The notes under the pieces were generated by a model. It saw nothing but the letters and a program-made list of their open reading frames with translations. It was not told the origin of the DNA and did no database searches. A stretch of DNA of 61,253 bases from Symploca sp. SIO3C6. Its GTDB lineage: Bacteria; Cyanobacteriota; Cyanobacteriia; Cyanobacteriales; Coleofasciculaceae. The stretch is from assembly GCA_010692425.1 (NCBI GenBank), contig JAAHHJ010000035.1:1-61253 (forward strand). The letters are read 5' to 3'. Of this stretch, positions 45,198 through 54,752 are shown one piece after another. Numbering within the stretch: the first letter of the stretch is position 1; each line of letters opens with the position of its first letter. Made by a program: the position numbers and the translations under genes.

Positions 45198-45947
45198 ATG
45201 ATGTTTTTGAGGAATTATTTAATGCTATCTTACAGAGGCTTCATAATTAGACAAGGAGTATATTTACTGATTACTCTAGTATTGACTGCATGTCTATTGA
45301 TCATTAGTAGTGAGTGGTTAAGAGCGCAACCAGGTGTTACCCAAACTTCTGATCATGTTTTTTATGTTGCATCGAATGGGAGTGATAGGAATAAAGGCTC
45401 TATTGAACATCCTTGGGCAACAGTTAATCATGCAGCTAATACCGTCAAGGCAGGTGAGAAAGTCTACATTCGAGCGGGAATTTATACCCCTACTAAACAA
45501 ATCCGAGCTAAACACTCTGGTACAAAAGATGCTTGGATTATTTATAGTGCATTTCCCGGAGAGCGTGTCATTATTGATGTCAAGGATATACAAGTAGCTC
45601 CTCCTTCAGGGAAGCCTCCTTTCGCTCATGATCAAATTGATATTAATTACAATTTAGTGTTTGGTCAAAATAGTGCTAGCAATCCCATTTATACAGGATG
45701 GCCACCTGATAATTATGCAAATATTTATGGCACAAATGGTAATTATGCCTTAGTAACTAACCCTCAATTTATTGATCCTCAATTAGGTAACTTTTACTTG
45801 CGAAATTCTCATGTTATTGAACAAGCTAGTTTAATTAACAGTCCCAATACAACTCAGACAAAAATCGGAGCTTTTCCCTATGGAGAAAAACCGGATCTTT
45901 GGTGGCAAGATGATTTTCCTCCAAAATTTTCTGAATCCCTCAACTGA
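45198..45947 (+). CDS. Exported beta-helix (pectate-lyase-like) protein, apparently internally shortened
   Basis: This 249-residue protein has an N-terminal membrane or signal segment (GVYLLITLVLTACLLIIS). Then comes the start of a right-handed beta-helix domain: FYVASNGSDRNKGSIEHPWATVNHAANTVKAGEKVYIRAGIY and AWIIYSAFPGERVIID. Family members continue with many helix turns. Here the sequence jumps at about residue 135 to a typical C-terminal piece (NPQFIDPQLGNFYLRNSHVIEQASL). Most coils are therefore missing, and the gene may have lost its middle while staying in frame. It may bind or cleave polysaccharide, but activity is doubtful. Confidence 0.6.
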   Translation: MMFLRNYLMLSYRGFIIRQGVYLLITLVLTACLLIISSEWLRAQPGVTQTSDHVFYVASNGSDRNKGSIEHPWATVNHAANTVKAGEKVYIRAGIYTPTKQIRAKHSGTKDAWIIYSAFPGERVIIDVKDIQVAPPSGKPPFAHDQIDINYNLVFGQNSASNPIYTGWPPDNYANIYGTNGNYALVTNPQFIDPQLGNFYLRNSHVIEQASLINSPNTTQTKIGAFPYGEKPDLWWQDDFPPKFSESLN

Positions 45948-46029
45948 ATATGATATCGACAGTGCTTCACAGCTCAAACAGGGCAATTATTCACTCACTT
46001 AATTCAGACAACAAGAGAGTTTGGGTAGT

Positions 46030-46953
46030 TCACCGCTTCCATTGCTCTAAGAGATAGGCGTAGAATTTTTCTTGATCTACCTTATCCATGGCGAGAATTT
46101 TTCTACCACCTTTCTCAACTTTTGTTCTGCCCTGACTCTCGCCAGAAGTGATCATTACTGTTTCCCATTCCCGTAGCTCATAGAATTCTGGATGGGCAAG
46201 ATAGGCTGTGGCAAGTACATCCCAGAAGTAGTAATCCTGCGGGATGACTAGAGCGTAACATTGTCCAGCAAAATCGGAGACTGGATATCGGCGTTGTTTT
46301 CCCAATTTCTGGACAAACTCTGATGTGACTGGTACACTATTGGTTAAGTCTAAAGGACACATTAAGATGGGTAAGTCTGTCTGCCATACATAGTTAGCTC
46401 CAACAGGATCCCAATAGGCATTCCATTCCGCTGAACCGTCCTGTCCAGCTTCGAGACCCTTCTCTACGTTACCGGAGACGTTCAGCGCCCCTCCCATCCA
46501 AATTATCTCCTTGATTTTCCCCTTAATTTCTGGGGCAAGCTCTAGGGCAGCTGCTACCGTTGTTAAGGGCCCAGTCACCATAAGCGTAACAGCTCTTTCA
46601 GCCCTTAAGAGAGATTGCACCATAAATTCTTGTCCGGTGGCTTTGACAAGAGGAGTCTGAATCTGCTCTTGCTCATTAATAATGGGGAGATGATCAACAA
46701 TAACTGAATCGCGGCGATAGATTTTAGGAAAGTGATTGATACCCCTAACTGTACTCTCAGCAACTGGGATATCTGAGCGCCCCATCAAATCTAGAATTTT
46801 GCGAGTAGCACTGATAGCAGGTTGGATGTAGCAATCAGCTGGAGTGACGACAATACCAAGAGGCTCAATATTATCCATTGTCATTAATAGCAGGGTAGCG
46901 AGATAGTCGTCAACGCCTCCATCATGATCCATTAATACCAGTTGCTTTGACAT
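46030..46953 (-). CDS. Inosine-uridine preferring nucleoside hydrolase family protein
   Basis: This 307-residue enzyme is of the calcium-dependent nucleoside hydrolase family, which releases the base from ribonucleosides. The N-terminal metal-binding cluster appears as MDHDGGVDDYLA in place of the more common DTDPGxDDxxA. VMVTGPLTTVA- and IIWMGGALNVSGNV-type segments, with AEWNAYWDP, match the family. The ATG at 46953 is chosen over a GTG at 46962. It may serve nucleoside salvage together with the purine genes elsewhere in the window, but the substrate range is unknown. It is a single gene. Confidence 0.88.
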   Translation of the reverse strand: MSKQLVLMDHDGGVDDYLATLLLMTMDNIEPLGIVVTPADCYIQPAISATRKILDLMGRSDIPVAESTVRGINHFPKIYRRDSVIVDHLPIINEQEQIQTPLVKATGQEFMVQSLLRAERAVTLMVTGPLTTVAAALELAPEIKGKIKEIIWMGGALNVSGNVEKGLEAGQDGSAEWNAYWDPVGANYVWQTDLPILMCPLDLTNSVPVTSEFVQKLGKQRRYPVSDFAGQCYALVIPQDYYFWDVLATAYLAHPEFYELREWETVMITSGESQGRTKVEKGGRKILAMDKVDQEKFYAYLLEQWKR

Positions 46954-47053
46954 AGATCTCACCCTTTGCGCATGGGGACAACCAAATCGCTTAATAATAT
47001 AGTCTCTTAGTTAAAGATAGTGTGACACAATCTAATGGAGATTTGAAGTTAAT

Positions 47054-47551
47054 ATGCAGACACCACCAACAAGACAGACAGCCAAAAGCCTGATTAAGAG
47101 TCTCTACGAAACTGACTTCTACGCTTGGACTCAACAACAGGCTGACTTGCTGCGTAATCAGCAATGGAGGCAGCTTGACTTGCCCAATTTAATTGAGGAA
47201 ATTGAATCCTTGGGAAGAAAGGAGCCTCAAGAATTGAGAAATCGCCTTAGTGTACTAATCGGGCATTTGCTGAAGTGGGAATATCAAGTAGAGCGACGAA
47301 GTCGGAGTTGGTTGGCAACAATTCGAGTACAACGGAGAGATATTATCAAGTTGCTGAGAGAAAATCCTAGTTTGAAGCCTTATTTGGAAGAAGTACTCAA
47401 GGAAGCCTATGCCAATGGAAGAGATTTAGCATCAGGAGAGACAAACCTAAGGCTTTCTACTTTTCCCAAGGAATGTTCGTACACACTTGAGGCTATTATA
47501 AATGATCACTTCTATCCTGGTGAACCTGCAATAGATGATTTAATAGATTAA
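47054..47551 (+). CDS. DUF29 domain protein
   Basis: This 165-residue protein has the DUF29 pattern. LYETDFYAWTQQQADLLRNQQWRQLDLPNLIEEIESLG is followed by LLKWEYQVERRSRSWLATIRVQRRDI and a C-terminal FPKECSYTLEAIINDHFYPGEP. The family is abundant in cyanobacteria and helical, with no established function. It is divergent from the nucleoside hydrolase, with about 100 bp between. A 12 bp palindrome (TAGCAATTGCTA) follows the stop. Confidence 0.88.
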   Translation: MQTPPTRQTAKSLIKSLYETDFYAWTQQQADLLRNQQWRQLDLPNLIEEIESLGRKEPQELRNRLSVLIGHLLKWEYQVERRSRSWLATIRVQRRDIIKLLRENPSLKPYLEEVLKEAYANGRDLASGETNLRLSTFPKECSYTLEAIINDHFYPGEPAIDDLID

Positions 47552-47702
47552 TAGCAATTGCTAAATATTGCTTATGACTCATAAATTTTTACCTCAAAAA
47601 AAAGATGCTTTAAAAAAAAACAATCATTTTTAATGAGTGGCAAATAGCTAATAAGTTCGAGGGATAAAACTTGTCATACCATAAAATATGAGCCATAAAC
47701 TA

Positions 47703-48416
47703 TTAAGCTACTAGCGTAACCTCCCCAGTATTTAAATCGTAACGACCACCTACTAATTTCAGTTTCTTTTCCTCGATTAAACCAGAAATAACTGTGGATT
47801 TTTCCAGTCTTTCCATCTGTAGCAAGACATTAGCTTTAACCGCGTTATCAACACGATTACCAGCTTCTCCTTCTGAGTGAGCTATAGCTGGGGTAATTGC
47901 AAACAGTATACTAGATATTTGGCCAGGAACTGGGGCACCTGCTACTGCTGCTTTTACAGCACCACATTCTTCATGACCCAATACCATTAATACCTTTGAA
48001 CCTAAAATTAAGGTGCCAAATTCAAGGCTACCAATTTCTTCTGGTGTTGCTACATTTCCTGCATCACGGACGACAAACAAATCCCCAAGTCCTTGATCAA
48101 AAACAATTTCAGGTGGCACCCGAGAATCGGCGCAACTGAGAATAGATGCAAATGGAGCTTGACCCTTAGCAACTTCTGTCAAACGTGCCGTATCTTGGTT
48201 AGGGTTCTGGCGTTTTCTCTCAATAAAGCGTCGATTGCCTGCCATTAACTTTTCGAGAGCTTGATCAGGACTCATGTTATTTTGGGCCACCACTGGCTCA
48301 GGAACAACCAAGTTAGAGCCAATTCCTGTTGTCAGTAAACCAGTGCCTACAGAAGCTCCACCAAACTTAAGCAGTTTTCTTCTTGAGAAGGATACTTGCT
48401 GATTTTTTCTGTTCAT
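47703..48416 (-). CDS. Beta-class carbonic anhydrase with twin-arginine signal
   Basis: This 237-residue enzyme interconverts CO2 and bicarbonate. The N-terminus carries a twin-arginine signal (FSRRKLLKFGGAS plus a hydrophobic stretch), so the folded enzyme is probably exported to the periplasm or lumen. The zinc ligands and active-site Asp-Arg pair are visible: CADSR (C-x-D-x-R) and HEECG (H-x-x-C), with VVRDAGNVA between them. Periplasmic beta-carbonic anhydrases of this type (EcaB-like) are known in cyanobacteria. It probably aids inorganic carbon supply. It lies downstream of the P450 gene on the same strand. Confidence 0.93.
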   Translation of the reverse strand: MNRKNQQVSFSRRKLLKFGGASVGTGLLTTGIGSNLVVPEPVVAQNNMSPDQALEKLMAGNRRFIERKRQNPNQDTARLTEVAKGQAPFASILSCADSRVPPEIVFDQGLGDLFVVRDAGNVATPEEIGSLEFGTLILGSKVLMVLGHEECGAVKAAVAGAPVPGQISSILFAITPAIAHSEGEAGNRVDNAVKANVLLQMERLEKSTVISGLIEEKKLKLVGGRYDLNTGEVTLVA

Positions 48417-48468
48417 CTAATCACACCCTTTGTTGAAAAAAGGTATCTAATTTAACTGATATTTGAGA

Positions 48469-49860
48469 TTACACCAAAACGGGCGTTTTCTGAACTCGAA
48501 GCTGAGTCACAATCATCTTTAGGTTTCCTGGAGGCGCGAAAGTCAAGCCACGTCGCACTGGTTTGACTGGGCGATTATCTGTCAGTGCTAATTGGAAGTG
48601 CGAAATGATAGTAGCAAGTACCAGTTTCATTTCCATCTGTGCTAAGGCGGAGCCCAAACAGCGACGGTGACTGCCACCAAAGGGCAAATATTCGTAAGGT
48701 GAATATTGCCTCTCCAAGAAGCGTTCTGGTTTAAAATGTTTAGGCTGCGGATATATATCCTCACGCTGATGGGTTAAATAAATTGAAGGTAACAGTGCTG
48801 TTCCAGTATCAAACTGGTAGCCTGCTATCTCCATCGGTGATTTGAGAACTCTGATGAAGGCACTGGGAAGAATCGGATAAATACGCAGAGTTTCTTGACA
48901 GATAGCACTAAGGTAAGGCCCTCGGGCAATTTCCATTGCCTCAGCTCCCTCACCAAGAGAATCGAGTTCATAACGCAGCTTATCCTCGACTTCTGGTAGA
49001 TGATGAATCCAATACAACGCCCATACTAAACCGGAAGCAGTAGTTTCGTGACCCGCCAGTAGTAACGTCATCAACTCATCATGTAACTCGTCATCTGTCA
49101 TGGGCTCCCCTGCTTCGTCGCGAGCCAACATCAGTAAAGTCAGGATATCGTTACGAGATGACTGTAAAGAAGTTGCCTCTAACATCTCTACACGGCGTTC
49201 CCGAATTTCATCATAAATTAACTGTCTAACTTGCTGCTTTTTGCGCAGAAACTGTCCCCATGGACTCAGTGGCCCCCAATCTTTTTGGAGTGATCTAAAA
49301 AAGATCATAGTGGAACTTAAGGGAGAAGCAAAAGATTCTAGTAGTGAACTGAGTTGTTGTCTCAGTTGCTCGTAACGCTCTCCTTGATGCAGACCAAATA
49401 CTGCTTGTAAAATTACCCGCAGGGTAATCTCTTGCATATAAGGGCGGAGCAAGAGGGGTTTGCCCACTGTCCACTCCCTAGTTACCTGTTTGGTAATCTC
49501 ACAAATAAGCTGGCTGTAGGCACGCAAGCGCTCCCCATGAAAAGGCGGCATTAGTAGCCGTCGCTGCCGCTGGTGGGGTTCACCATCGAGTAAAATTAGG
49601 GAATTCTCCCCCAGCAAAAATCTTAAAATTCCATTGCCTCTGCCACATGCAAACAACTCAGGATCAGCAGTAAAAATCTCTTTAATCGCCTCGGGATTGC
49701 TCACATAAATGAATGGGGGTGCTTCTTCCCCTCCGATTTTGATCATGTCCCCATAAAGTTGGGCATAATTATCTAGGTACTCTAAAGGACGAAAAATCAG
49801 TTTAAGCATCCTGAAAATTCTGGTAAATCCAGGGGTGCTAGGACCATTTGGCAGTGTCAT
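48469..49860 (-). CDS. Cytochrome P450 (CYP110-like)
   Basis: This 463-residue heme monooxygenase shows the I-helix oxygen-activation motif AGHETTASG and the K-helix ETLR (QETLRIYP). The PERF region is KPERFLERQ, and the heme-binding loop with the Cys ligand is FGGSHRRCLGSALAQME. The N-terminus (PNGPSTPGFTRIFRML) resembles the CYP110 family of cyanobacteria, which hydroxylates fatty acids and related lipids. That assignment is from memory. No ferredoxin gene is adjacent. Confidence 0.9.
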   Translation of the reverse strand: MTLPNGPSTPGFTRIFRMLKLIFRPLEYLDNYAQLYGDMIKIGGEEAPPFIYVSNPEAIKEIFTADPELFACGRGNGILRFLLGENSLILLDGEPHQRQRRLLMPPFHGERLRAYSQLICEITKQVTREWTVGKPLLLRPYMQEITLRVILQAVFGLHQGERYEQLRQQLSSLLESFASPLSSTMIFFRSLQKDWGPLSPWGQFLRKKQQVRQLIYDEIRERRVEMLEATSLQSSRNDILTLLMLARDEAGEPMTDDELHDELMTLLLAGHETTASGLVWALYWIHHLPEVEDKLRYELDSLGEGAEAMEIARGPYLSAICQETLRIYPILPSAFIRVLKSPMEIAGYQFDTGTALLPSIYLTHQREDIYPQPKHFKPERFLERQYSPYEYLPFGGSHRRCLGSALAQMEMKLVLATIISHFQLALTDNRPVKPVRRGLTFAPPGNLKMIVTQLRVQKTPVLV

Positions 49861-50056
49861 AGGAACTTGATATTCTCTGATTTTAAGCTAGTGTGCACTT
49901 AAAGCTCATATTTTTGGGTTGCAGGAGAATTCTTCTAACCCTCTCACCCTCTTAATTGAATATAAACATTCAATGGGTGACAGCTTACTTTGTTACTTTA
50001 TTCAGACTAGGTGAATCTCTATTAGGTTCAAAAGTTAGATAGGATTTGCCGTGAAC

Positions 50057-50959
50057 TTAAAACTTTATGTTTAAATTATTGACGATTAGATCATTGATGT
50101 TATTATTAATGGCTGTACAAATTTTCTCTAGAGGTAGATCATTAGGGTCATGACCAAAAGGATTTTCAATTTCTAGCCCAATTTCTTCAATACCTAACAA
50201 CGTAAAACTAATCAAAGCCACGCTCGGCGCTGTCCACCAACTGAAATCCCCCACAAGTTGAAATGGTAATGATAAACAATAAATCAGTATCAATTGTTTG
50301 AGGTGAATCGCATAAGCCAGGGGTATGGGCGTACTCTTAATTCGCTCACAAGTAGTTACAGCCCCTACCATATCATCAAGCAAGTAATTCATCGCCGTCA
50401 GCTGGTGGAGGCTCAAACAATTTCGTTGTTGCTGCTTTTGCAGATAATTACCAATCCAGAGAGCTAGTTCTAGGGGAGGAATTTTTACACTCTTGAGTGT
50501 AGCAGCTTGGGAGGGGGTGAGCAGTGCCTCCAATTCAGCATTAATCGTCTCATTACGTAAGTGTAACATAGTAGCGATCGCAAAAGCACCTAGTAACCGT
50601 AAATTAGCAGCTTTGTTTTTAGTATCTTCTGGTTCTTGTTCCGCCACTGCCACTGTAATTTGTCTGGATAAGTTGCGGACATTTACAACTATAACTCCCC
50701 AAGCTTTCCTCCCTTCCAAAAATCTTTCATAAGCTGTATTTGTCCTAAAAACTAGGAGCAAACCCAAAACCAGGTTAACCGCAAAATTGGAAATAACACC
50801 CCCAACACCTGACCATGATATACTCGGCAATACCTCATGCAGTAGGGAGATTATTAGTCCCAAGATTGCGCACAATAGAACGCGAGAATAAATCGCTGGA
50901 ATTACTGAACCTCGAAACTTGAAGAGGGCGCGAAACCAATGTTCTCTATCGGTAATCAT
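50057..50959 (-). CDS. Bestrophin-family anion channel protein
   Basis: This 300-residue membrane protein has the bestrophin pattern. HWFRALFKFRGSVIPAIYSRV is followed by a hydrophobic helix, then LGLLLVFRTNTAYERFLEGRKAWG, a cytosolic helical part, and LPFQLVGDFSWWTAPSVALISFTLLGIEEIGLEIENPFG with the conserved ENPFG (calcium-clasp-like) region. Thylakoid members (VCCN1 in plants) conduct chloride or bicarbonate. It is a single gene. AT-rich intergenic DNA of 340 bp follows before the phosphonate operon end. Confidence 0.9.
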   Translation of the reverse strand: MITDREHWFRALFKFRGSVIPAIYSRVLLCAILGLIISLLHEVLPSISWSGVGGVISNFAVNLVLGLLLVFRTNTAYERFLEGRKAWGVIVVNVRNLSRQITVAVAEQEPEDTKNKAANLRLLGAFAIATMLHLRNETINAELEALLTPSQAATLKSVKIPPLELALWIGNYLQKQQQRNCLSLHQLTAMNYLLDDMVGAVTTCERIKSTPIPLAYAIHLKQLILIYCLSLPFQLVGDFSWWTAPSVALISFTLLGIEEIGLEIENPFGHDPNDLPLEKICTAINNNINDLIVNNLNIKF

Positions 50960-51044
50960 GCAATTGCTATCGGATTATCAACATCAGAATCAGAATCTGG
51001 AGATTATAGTACTTCACTATGAGTTGGAAATAAATATAGGGATT

Positions 51045-51086
51045 ATTACTTATTACTTATTCCTTATTACTTATTACTTATTACTT
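51045..51086. repeat. Heptanucleotide tandem repeat (STRR type)
   Basis: About five ATTACTT/ATTCCTT units lie in the bestrophin-phnF intergenic region, the same heptamer as the other three sites. The rest of 50960-51303 shows no ORF or strong structure. Confidence 0.75.
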
Positions 51087-51303
51087 CTGATATTAGCCTA
51101 TAACTGAATTTACCCCATACAAATATACTATCAACCTCTCAACGCTTTACTGCGCTGACATTTTGATAGGAAAGAACTAATGTACTATTAAGAAATCTCT
51201 CAAAAGCTTGTGTAGTTAGAGTTTCAACTGGATCACCTTTTTTTTTAATCTAACTTCTCATTGTAGTACGATTAGCCCAAAGGTCTAGTGCGCCGACTAC
51301 ATC

Positions 51304-52056
51304 TTAACCGGTAATTTCTAAAGTAAAGCGATCCCCTCGAAAGCGACTGATAGTGTATTCGATCGCTCGATTCTGTAAATCTCGGACAACACCTCTAGTA
51401 ATCAGTATGGGAAGATTAAATGGCATTTTTAGTAAATGGATGTCTTCTGGTGAAGGTGAAGAGGTTTCAATTTGGGTACGAGTCCGTCGTGGTTCAATTC
51501 CATAATGGTTGCGGAGAAAACTATAAAGTGATCGCGCTTGATGAATTTCTGTCAGTATTTCTGGAAAGTAATTTAGTGGTAGGTAAGATAGACTGATGCA
51601 TAAAGGTTGGAATTCTGGATTTTGAAGTGTTTTTATTTGAGGACTAGCTGTTCTGAGTAATTTAATTTTTGCCAGTTTGTTTCCCCTAGAAATTTCTAAG
51701 AGTTTGGTTAGGGGTTCTGTTGCTGGGATTTGTTGTACTTCTAGAATTTTGAGACAGGGAAGATATCCTAATTCCCGTAGATTATGTGTAAAATTAGTGT
51801 GCTGATTGATTATATAGTTAACACGGGGTTCTGTGACAAATGTTCCTTTCCCTTGGTGGCGAAATGCTAACTTTTGTTCTATAACAAGGTTCAGCGCGTG
51901 GCGAATGGTAAGGCGATGGACTTGATACTGAGTAGCGAGTTGATTTTCGGAAGGGAGGCGATCGCCTGGTCGATACACACCACTTTGAATCTCACCAATC
52001 AACTGATAGGCAATTTGGCGATATATAGGAGTGTTGGGACGCTCGTTGGTTGTCAT
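51304..52056 (-). CDS. phnF: GntR-family transcriptional regulator of phosphonate metabolism
   Basis: This 250-residue regulator has an N-terminal winged helix (TPIYRQIAYQLIGEIQSGVYRPGDRLPSENQLATQYQVHR, shown in part: GVYRPGDRLPSENQLATQY). A C-terminal UTRA ligand domain follows (about 95-245). This is the PhnF arrangement, and the gene is the last of the C-P lyase operon. A phosphonate or phosphate compound is the likely effector. The ATG at 52056 is chosen over a TTG at 52071. In other species phnF often leads the operon; here it ends it, 45 bp after the 2H-phosphoesterase. Confidence 0.85.
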   Translation of the reverse strand: MTTNERPNTPIYRQIAYQLIGEIQSGVYRPGDRLPSENQLATQYQVHRLTIRHALNLVIEQKLAFRHQGKGTFVTEPRVNYIINQHTNFTHNLRELGYLPCLKILEVQQIPATEPLTKLLEISRGNKLAKIKLLRTASPQIKTLQNPEFQPLCISLSYLPLNYFPEILTEIHQARSLYSFLRNHYGIEPRRTRTQIETSSPSPEDIHLLKMPFNLPILITRGVVRDLQNRAIEYTISRFRGDRFTLEITG

Positions 52057-52101
52057 TGGCAAAGGAAACAATTAGTCCAGTTCCAATATTATCTTGCTAC
52101 A

Positions 52102-52752
52102 TTAGATGTCAATTTTTAAATCTATTAAGCTTTCGCGATGGCTACCATAGCTACCAACTCGATATAGGGTAAGTCTTACAAATCTACCGCTAATATTTAA
52201 CTGTTGGGTTGGGACTAATTGCATCCATGTATCTAAGGCAATTGAAGTTAGGCGATCTCCAGTTTGCCCCAAAGTAAAATGTGGGTAAAAATCTTGTCCA
52301 ATATATCTATAGCCATACTTTTGATAATTTAGAGCTTCTGAGGGAGTATAGCCAAACATATCTTTTTGACATTCGCTGTCTAAAAGTATCATGGTATCTT
52401 TGAGAGCATTAAAACAAAATTGATGTCCCACATCTCCAATAGTATGGGGATGTGGTTGGAGAAAATACCAACCGGGAGGTTTATAAACACATTTAAGCCA
52501 ATCGAAACTAAAAACTTCTGGCTGTTGCAGATATTTCTGTTCCCAGTAATTTCTTAAATCATGTATTGACTGATAAACCTTAGCTAAATCACTAAATCGT
52601 CCCTGTAGTAGAGTCATGTGAGGTAAATTAGTATCCTTGCCCAAAATCGGTTGTAATGGGCAGACAGCAGCAAGTTGCTGCTGTAATCTGACGATTTCTT
52701 GGATAGTTGCATCATTGGAAATCATAGCAATTCCCAGTTTTATTGGATTCAT
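52102..52752 (-). CDS. 2H-phosphoesterase superfamily protein in the C-P lyase operon
   Basis: This 216-residue protein carries the two HxT motifs of the 2H-phosphoesterase superfamily: LPHMTLLQG (near residue 50) and YPHFTLGQT (near residue 165). Family members cleave 2',3'- or 1,2-cyclic phosphodiesters. Its start codon overlaps the phnM stop (ATGA, 52749-52752), so it is translationally coupled to phnM. PhnJ leaves 5-phosphoribosyl 1,2-cyclic phosphate, which PhnP opens in E. coli. No phnP is present in the visible operon, so this protein is a likely replacement (inferred). It may be related to the DUF1045 proteins of other phn operons. Confidence 0.78.
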   Translation of the reverse strand: MNPIKLGIAMISNDATIQEIVRLQQQLAAVCPLQPILGKDTNLPHMTLLQGRFSDLAKVYQSIHDLRNYWEQKYLQQPEVFSFDWLKCVYKPPGWYFLQPHPHTIGDVGHQFCFNALKDTMILLDSECQKDMFGYTPSEALNYQKYGYRYIGQDFYPHFTLGQTGDRLTSIALDTWMQLVPTQQLNISGRFVRLTLYRVGSYGSHRESLIDLKIDI

Positions 52753-53897
52753 ATTGAGTAATGACATTGGTAGACAATTCGCCCCCCAACCCAAGTAGTT
52801 GTTACTTGAGGAAAACCATGGGGACACCGTACAGCAATTAAATCAGCCCGTTTACCCGGAGTAAGTTCACCGCGATCGCTAAGATTTGCAGCCTGTGCTG
52901 GATTGTGTGTAACAAGGGCAATTGCATCTGGTAATGACCAACCAAGTAACTCGGGAATGCGAAACGCTGCTGCTAGTAAACTTGCAGGTGAGTAATCTGC
53001 ACAAAGAATATCTCCAACTTGATTTTTAATTGCATCTATTGCTTTGATTGAACCACTCTGACTTTGTCCGCGTAGTAAATTCGGCGCACCAAATATAGTT
53101 TGGAGTCCTGCTTTTTGGGCTGCTTTCGCCGTTTCTAGATTGATGGGAAATTCACTCAGATGTACTCCCAATGCCTGCATACTGCCAATTCTGTCGGGGG
53201 TATCATCATCATGGCTGGCAATTTGTACACCAAGGGATAAAGCCTTGGAAATTAAGGTTTTCACCCGTTCCAGGGCATCGGCTCCTTGGTCAATTTTTTT
53301 AACGGCTATTGCTTCGACTTCCGCAGCAGATTTGTTATATGTGCGGGACAAATAATCCTGGTATGCTTGCATATCTTTAAATTGTCCCTGTCCTGGGGTA
53401 TGATCCATGAGGGAAATTAAATGAATCCCATCTGAGTGCAACAGATTAAGCAAAATTGGTAACCCTGTGGGGTCGGTAATTTCGTAGCGACAATGGACTC
53501 GATTATTTACTAATGCTTGGGGCTGATAATCGTGGAGAGAACGCACAATTTTAGCCGCTTTTTCGTTGTTGCGCACACCAAATTCTTCATGAGCGAAGGA
53601 AATGGCATGGAAGGGTGTGGTAATTCCGACAGCAGCATTGTGGCGGTCTATTTGAGCGATCGCAAAGTCCATAGGGAAAAAAGCATTGGGACGTGGTTCA
53701 ATTTCTTTTTCAATGGCATCGCAATGTAAATCTACTAACCCAGGTAGTAAATATTGACCATTTAAGGAAATGGACTCAACATTGCTGGTAGATTCGGGAT
53801 TGATGGCGACAATATGTCCGTCTTCAATTAACACAGAGGCGTCATCAACAACTGCGTTAGTAGTAATTAGACGAGCATGGGTAAGATAAGTTTTCAT
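52749..53897 (-). CDS. phnM: Alpha-D-ribose 1-methylphosphonate 5-triphosphate diphosphatase
   Basis: This 382-residue amidohydrolase-fold enzyme removes pyrophosphate from the triphosphate intermediate made by PhnGHI(L). The diagnostic segments are LLPGLVDLHCDAIEKEIEPRPNAF (shown in part: DLHCDAIEKEIEPRP), LISLMDHTPGQGQF, the metal site SHDDDTPDR, and GAPNLLRGQSQSG with ADYSPASLL. It lies about 100 bp downstream of phnL. A small repeat element fills that gap. Confidence 0.96.
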   Translation of the reverse strand: MKTYLTHARLITTNAVVDDASVLIEDGHIVAINPESTSNVESISLNGQYLLPGLVDLHCDAIEKEIEPRPNAFFPMDFAIAQIDRHNAAVGITTPFHAISFAHEEFGVRNNEKAAKIVRSLHDYQPQALVNNRVHCRYEITDPTGLPILLNLLHSDGIHLISLMDHTPGQGQFKDMQAYQDYLSRTYNKSAAEVEAIAVKKIDQGADALERVKTLISKALSLGVQIASHDDDTPDRIGSMQALGVHLSEFPINLETAKAAQKAGLQTIFGAPNLLRGQSQSGSIKAIDAIKNQVGDILCADYSPASLLAAAFRIPELLGWSLPDAIALVTHNPAQAANLSDRGELTPGKRADLIAVRCPHGFPQVTTTWVGGRIVYQCHYSI

Positions 53898-53913
53898 GGT
53901 TTATTTGAAATTT

Positions 53914-54000
53914 TATAGCACTAGGTTTAAAGGTTAGGACGAATTGAGAATCCAGAGTTAAAGCATAGTAAGCTTTTCCCTCTTGCCCTCTGCCTTCTTC
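53914..54000. mobile_element. Partial MITE-like element between phnL and phnM
   Basis: TATAGCACTAGG...GGTTAGGAC at the left and CCCTCTTGCCCTCTGCCTTCT at the right match the left ends of the elements at 609-708 and 432-537. It occupies the only large gap in the core of the phn operon. An intact right terminus is not seen. Confidence 0.45.
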
Positions 54001-54002
54001 AA

Positions 54003-54746
54003 TTAACTTGGCTGAAGCATCACCACATCATCAGCTAGGGTGGTGATTAACTCTGGAGAATGAAACACCGCAAGTATCCCAGCACCCATATGTTTAACAC
54101 TTTGAATCAACTCAATAACTAACTGACTGGTATTTGCATCCAAACTAGCTGTTGGCTCATCAAGTAACAGCAAACGCGGAGATGATACCATCCCCCGGGC
54201 TAAATTAACTCGTTGTTTTTCCCCTCCCGAAAAAGTAGCTGGAGAAATTGTCCACAACCTTTCTGGTAACTGCATTTTTTTTAATAAAATTTCTGCTTTA
54301 TTCCTGGCTTGGGAACGTTCACATCCCAAATCAAATAGGGGTTTAGCTACCACATCCAGAGTTGTTTGACGTGGTAAACAATGCAGAAATTGGGTAACAA
54401 AACTGATTTCTTTGCGCCGTAAATTGAGGATTTCATGTTCTTTAGCGGTAGTGATATCAATCCAGTTTCCTTCTGCTGTATGGTAATTAATTTCCCCACT
54501 CTGGGGTAAATAGGTGCGGTAAATACATTTCAATAAGCTGGATTTTCCGGCTCCCGAAACTCCTGCTAAGGCAGTTAACTGTCCGGACTTCACAGTCAAG
54601 GAAATTGCTTGGATACCAGGCAAAATTTTACCTTGTTCATGCAAGTTAAAGTTTTTTGTCAGTCCCTTCACTTGTAGAATTAGGTCTGAGGGAGAATGGT
54701 TTTTGGTTGATGAAATTTTGACTGGTTGGGCTTTTGAATTAAGCAT
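54003..54746 (-). CDS. phnL: Phosphonate C-P lyase system ATP-binding protein PhnL
   Basis: This is a 247-residue ABC-type ATPase of the C-P lyase system. Walker A is AGVSGAGKSSLLKC, the signature region FSGGEKQRVNLARG and Walker B LLLDEPTASLD. In E. coli, PhnL works with PhnG, H and I in forming the ribose-phosphonate intermediate. The gene starts 6 bp after phnK and is followed by a 105 bp gap before phnM. Confidence 0.93.
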   Translation of the reverse strand: MLNSKAQPVKISSTKNHSPSDLILQVKGLTKNFNLHEQGKILPGIQAISLTVKSGQLTALAGVSGAGKSSLLKCIYRTYLPQSGEINYHTAEGNWIDITTAKEHEILNLRRKEISFVTQFLHCLPRQTTLDVVAKPLFDLGCERSQARNKAEILLKKMQLPERLWTISPATFSGGEKQRVNLARGMVSSPRLLLLDEPTASLDANTSQLVIELIQSVKHMGAGILAVFHSPELITTLADDVVMLQPS

Positions 54747-54752
54747 AGTTAT

